Assembly (NCBI GenBank): GCA_046734795.1
Contig: JBKPRX010000106.1
Span: forward strand, 1-8,433
Source: JBKPRX01 sp046734795
GTDB taxonomy: Bacteria > Actinomycetota > Thermoleophilia > Gaiellales > Gaiellaceae
Length of the DNA: 8,433 nt
Direction: 5' to 3'
The notes under the pieces were generated by a model that was given only the letters and a program-made list of their open reading frames with translations, made no database searches and was not told the DNA's origin. The translations under genes and the position numbers were made by a program. Below are positions 6,770 to 8,433 of this stretch, one piece after another. Position 1 is the first letter of the stretch. Each line of letters opens with the position of its first letter.

Positions 6770-6802
6770 TCTAGACAGAATCTAGACAGGAGGTGTACAG
6801 AA
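6770..6802 (+). promoter_or_regulatory. Putative second CarH-type operator O2 covering the leader and ribosome site
   Basis: Three further contiguous 11-base units, TCTAGACAGAA, TCTAGACAGGA and GGTGTACAGAA, all fit nnTnnACAnnn; the first eight bases of units one and two are identical to each other and to the first unit of O1. The block begins near the expected transcription start and ends at the base before the ATG. It contains a consensus Shine-Dalgarno AGGAGG at 6788-6793, nine bases from the start. A protein bound here would lie downstream of the promoter. The start-to-start distance from the last O1 unit is 34 bases, one more than three repeat lengths. Confidence 0.65.
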
Positions 6803-7045
6803 ATGAAGAAGCTCGATCTGCTCGCCGGTGTCCTCGTGATCATCGGCGCGCTGAACTGGGGCCTAGTCGCAGTGGCCGAGTTCGACCTCGTCGCATGGAT
6901 CTTCGGCGGAATGGAGTTCGGCGAAACGAACGCGGCAAGTCGCATCATCTACGGGCTCGTCGGTCTGGCGGCCGTGTACTGCATCGGGTCGTACCTCGCC
7001 GCACGCCGGCCTGAACGGCGGCCGGTGACAGCGGGGGCCCGGTAG
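6803..7045 (+). CDS. DUF378 small membrane protein
   Basis: An 80-aa protein with the DUF378 (YuzA-like) signature: LLAGVLVIIGALNWGLVAV at residues ~5-23, then FDLVAWIFGG, and SRIIYGLVGLAAVYCIGSYL at ~46-66. The two hydrophobic segments should form a membrane hairpin; the C-terminal ~15 residues are Arg-rich and probably cytoplasmic. The family's function is unknown. The start is secured by AGGAGG nine bases upstream. It is the first gene of a four-gene operon under the repeat-covered promoter, and the next ATG follows its TAG with no spacer. Confidence 0.9.
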   Translation: MKKLDLLAGVLVIIGALNWGLVAVAEFDLVAWIFGGMEFGETNAASRIIYGLVGLAAVYCIGSYLAARRPERRPVTAGAR

Positions 7046-7216
7046 ATGCGGGTAGCGCGCGCCAGGGCGCTTCTTTACCTGGCAGCGTTCGTCTCGTTCG
7101 CCCTGTCCGTGTCCCTCTGGTTCAGTGGGAATGAAGAGGAGGGAATCTTCGTCGGGCTCTGGGTGCCGTCCATCCTGGCGCTCGGCGCTCTTGTCGCACC
7201 GAGGGCTGCACGATGA
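7046..7216 (+). CDS. Very small membrane protein (56 aa), unknown function
   Basis: ATG at 7046 follows directly on the DUF378 stop, and the TGA overlaps the next ATG in an ATGA motif. The protein starts MRVARARALLYLAAFVSF. The first hydrophobic helix (~9-26) ends in a Trp-Phe, an acidic turn GNEEEG follows, and a second hydrophobic stretch IFVGLWVPSILALGALVAP (~35-53) leads to a basic end. This predicts a two-helix hairpin with both ends cytoplasmic and an acidic extracytoplasmic loop. The tight fit between two neighbours, with no spare bases, is the main evidence that it is a real gene, because at 56 codons it is easily missed. I do not recognise a named family. Confidence 0.75.
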   Translation: MRVARARALLYLAAFVSFALSVSLWFSGNEEEGIFVGLWVPSILALGALVAPRAAR

Positions 7217-7440
7217 ACCACGTCGGGATCTTCATCTCCGGCGCGATCGTGACACTCGTCGTCGCTGCGTCGCTAACGCTTCTCATCTGGGGAGCGATCC
7301 TCGACGGCCGGGAGGAAGCGCGCCAGCGCGCACTCCGCGGCCAGCCCGGCCTCGAGGGCGTTCGTTCCGCTGGGAACGTCCATCCAATCGGCGAGCGCAT
7401 GCCGCCCGCCACTCAACCTTCCACGAAAGGAACAGCATGA
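7213..7440 (+). CDS. Small single-pass membrane protein (75 aa), unknown function
   Basis: The ATG overlaps the previous TGA (ATGA), with GAGGG 7 bases upstream as ribosome site. Residues ~5-30 (GIFISGAIVTLVVAASLTLL and on to GAIL) form one clear membrane helix with almost no residues before it. A basic segment DGREEARQRALRG and a Pro-rich, probably disordered tail follow. The charge pattern suggests N-out, tail in the cytoplasm. The TGA overlaps the ATG of the fasciclin gene in another ATGA. The function is unknown; the position in a chain of coupled membrane and envelope genes suggests a role with them. Confidence 0.78.
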   Translation: MNHVGIFISGAIVTLVVAASLTLLIWGAILDGREEARQRALRGQPGLEGVRSAGNVHPIGERMPPATQPSTKGTA

Positions 7441-8018
7441 AAGCAGCAAGGAATTCGAAGCTCCGCCGAGCGAGTTTTCTCGCGGCAGCGTCGCTCGCCG
7501 CCCTCGCCGTTGGTATCACCGGCTGCGGTGGCGACGAAACGGCCGCGGCCGAGGCGCCCGCGCAGACCATGTCTACTGACACGTCGATGGGGGAGACCTC
7601 CGCGCCGGCCGAGATGAACATCGTCGAGACGGCCGTCGCAGCGGGCCAGTTCAAGACGCTCACCTCGCTTCTCCAGCAAACCGGGCTCGACAAGACGCTT
7701 GCCCAGAACGGCCCGTACACCGTCTTCGCCCCGACCGACAAGGCGTTCGCGAAGGTGCCGAAGAAGACGCTGGACACCCTGGCGGCGAATCCGGAGCAGC
7801 TGAAGGCCGTGCTGCTCTACCACGTCGCCGATGGAGAGGTGAAGGCGGCTGACGTCGCCACCATGAGCTCGGTCGCGACCCTCAACGGCGCTCCAGTTCC
7901 GATCAAGGCGAACGAGAGCGTGGTGCGCGTAGGTGGTGCGAAGGTCGTCCACGCTGACGTCATGGCGTCGAACGGCATCATCCACGTCATCGACGGCGTC
8001 CTGGTCCCGCCTCAGTAA
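7437..8018 (+). CDS. Fasciclin (FAS1)-domain lipoprotein
   Basis: A 193-aa secreted protein. The N-terminus is basic (MKAARNSKLRR), followed by a hydrophobic helix and a lipobox-like ITGC with Cys30 as the likely lipidated residue, then a Gly/Ala/Thr-rich linker. The FAS1 domain spans ~57-193: NIVETAVAAGQFKTLTSLL, the first conserved motif YTVFAPTDKAFAKV, the central LLYHVADGEV, and the closing motif ASNGIIHVIDGVLVPP. FAS1 domains mediate adhesion or bind surface ligands, so this protein should sit on the outer face of the cytoplasmic membrane. GAAAGGA lies 5 bases upstream of the ATG, which overlaps the previous stop. It is the last gene of the operon. The open frame before 7437 is a shadow. 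Confidence 0.93.
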   Translation: MKAARNSKLRRASFLAAASLAALAVGITGCGGDETAAAEAPAQTMSTDTSMGETSAPAEMNIVETAVAAGQFKTLTSLLQQTGLDKTLAQNGPYTVFAPTDKAFAKVPKKTLDTLAANPEQLKAVLLYHVADGEVKAADVATMSSVATLNGAPVPIKANESVVRVGGAKVVHADVMASNGIIHVIDGVLVPPQ

Positions 8019-8038
8019 GGCGCTCCTCAGTCCGAGCC

Positions 8039-8065
8039 GGGAGGCGGTCGCTCAGGCCGCCTCCC
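8039..8065 (+). terminator. Probable hairpin terminator after the fasciclin gene
   Basis: A perfect 9-base-pair stem, GGGAGGCGG with CCGCCTCCC, encloses a 9-base loop 20 bases after the fasciclin stop; CCGA and TCGG just outside can extend it. No T run follows, so it would be a U-less hairpin of the kind often seen in high-GC Actinobacteria, or an RNA-stabilising stem. From 8066 to 8183 I see no further gene or repeat. Confidence 0.55.
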
Positions 8066-8183
8066 TCGGGCTGATGAAGCCAGCAGGGCCGGGCCGACGT
8101 CCTCCTAGGTCGAGCCTCTGGCGGTCAGTAGCTGAACGCTCGACGAAGTGTCATTCCTCGCTACGGCCGACGATATGACGAGG

Positions 8184-8433
8184 TCAGCCATCGAGGCGCG
8201 CCTCCTCGAGGTCGAGGTCGCGGATGACGCGGCGCATGACGACGTCGTCGATCCGGCGCTGGCGCCGCAGCTCGAACACGGCGTCGCGCTCAGCGACGAG
8301 GAGCTCGCGCAGCAGCCGCTGGTAGTCGAGCGAGCGGCTCTCGATCTGGCCGTCGCTCTCCGGGTCGAACCGGCTCCGGAAGCGCTGCCGCCGGAAGTTG
8401 AACATCGCGCGCACCCGGTCGAGCGTGTCCTCC
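8184..8433 (-). CDS. C-terminal part of a putative CPA1-type Na+/H+ antiporter (gene continues past the window)
   Basis: The frame is open on the minus strand from the window edge to a TGA at 8184-8186, giving the last ~82 residues of a longer protein. This is a soluble, highly charged helical tail: SLDYQRLLRELLVAERDAV, FELRRQRRIDDVVMRRV and the ending RDLDLEEARLDG. This pattern is typical of the cytoplasmic C-terminus of bacterial monovalent cation:proton antiporters of the CPA1 (NhaP-like) family. The transmembrane part lies outside the window, so the call rests on tail resemblance only. A GTG at 8414 could mimic a start, but the frame continues upstream of it. The gene converges on the fasciclin operon with 165 bases between the stops. 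Confidence 0.6.
   Translation of the reverse strand, partial: EDTLDRVRAMFNFRRQRFRSRFDPESDGQIESRSLDYQRLLRELLVAERDAVFELRRQRRIDDVVMRRVIRDLDLEEARLDG

Noticed and set aside
6714..6802. CRISPR-like array
   Set aside because: The units are 11 bases and contiguous without spacers, and no cas genes are present; an operator explains them better.
8156..8183. Weak inverted repeat CCTCG/CGAGG before the antiporter stop
   Set aside because: A five-base stem with an 18-base loop is expected by chance in DNA of this composition.

Overview
The window is 8.4 kb of GC-rich, densely packed bacterial chromosome. The compact MutY with a short C-terminal tail, the MEP-pathway genes, the chains of 4- and 8-base start/stop overlaps and the base composition suggest a high-GC actinobacterium, perhaps of the Thermoleophilia type. 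That placement is inference; there is no rRNA gene in the window to confirm it.

Region A (1-2861, + strand) is one tightly coupled run of six genes: the 3' end of a DUF1444-like gene, ispD, a HAD-family hydrolase gene, ispF, a short DUF5808-like gene and a single-domain rhodanese gene. IspD and IspF catalyse two steps of the MEP route to isoprenoid precursors. The HAD gene sits between them and overlaps each by 8 bases. Region B (2808-3548, - strand) is a MutY-type adenine glycosylase gene whose 3' end overlaps the rhodanese gene tail to tail by 54 bases.

Region C (3590-6645) holds an MMPL-family RND exporter gene followed, with an 8-base overlap, by a MerR-type regulator with a cobalamin-binding half of the CarH/LitR type (light-sensitive B12-dependent repressors). 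Region D (6714-8065) is a four-gene operon: a DUF378 membrane protein, two very small membrane proteins (the first only 56 aa) and a fasciclin-domain lipoprotein. Region E (8184-8433, - strand) is the C-terminal end of a gene resembling a CPA1-type Na+/H+ antiporter, cut by the window edge.

The most interesting signal joins C and D. Upstream of the DUF378 operon are two blocks of three contiguous 11-base direct repeats fitting nnTnnACAnnn, the pattern I recall for CarH operators. One block contains the -35 box of a good promoter (TTGACA, 17-base spacer, TATCCT); the other covers the 5' untranslated region and the Shine-Dalgarno site. A third, slightly degenerate block in reverse orientation lies just before the MMPL-carH operon. 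The simplest reading is a local light- and B12-responsive circuit: the CarH-like protein represses its own operon (with an exporter) and a neighbouring cell-surface operon. The regulator keeps the Trp, Glu, His and cobalt-ligand His of CarH at exact spacing, but has Glu where T. thermophilus CarH has the second cobalt-binding His (H132), so its photochemistry may differ.
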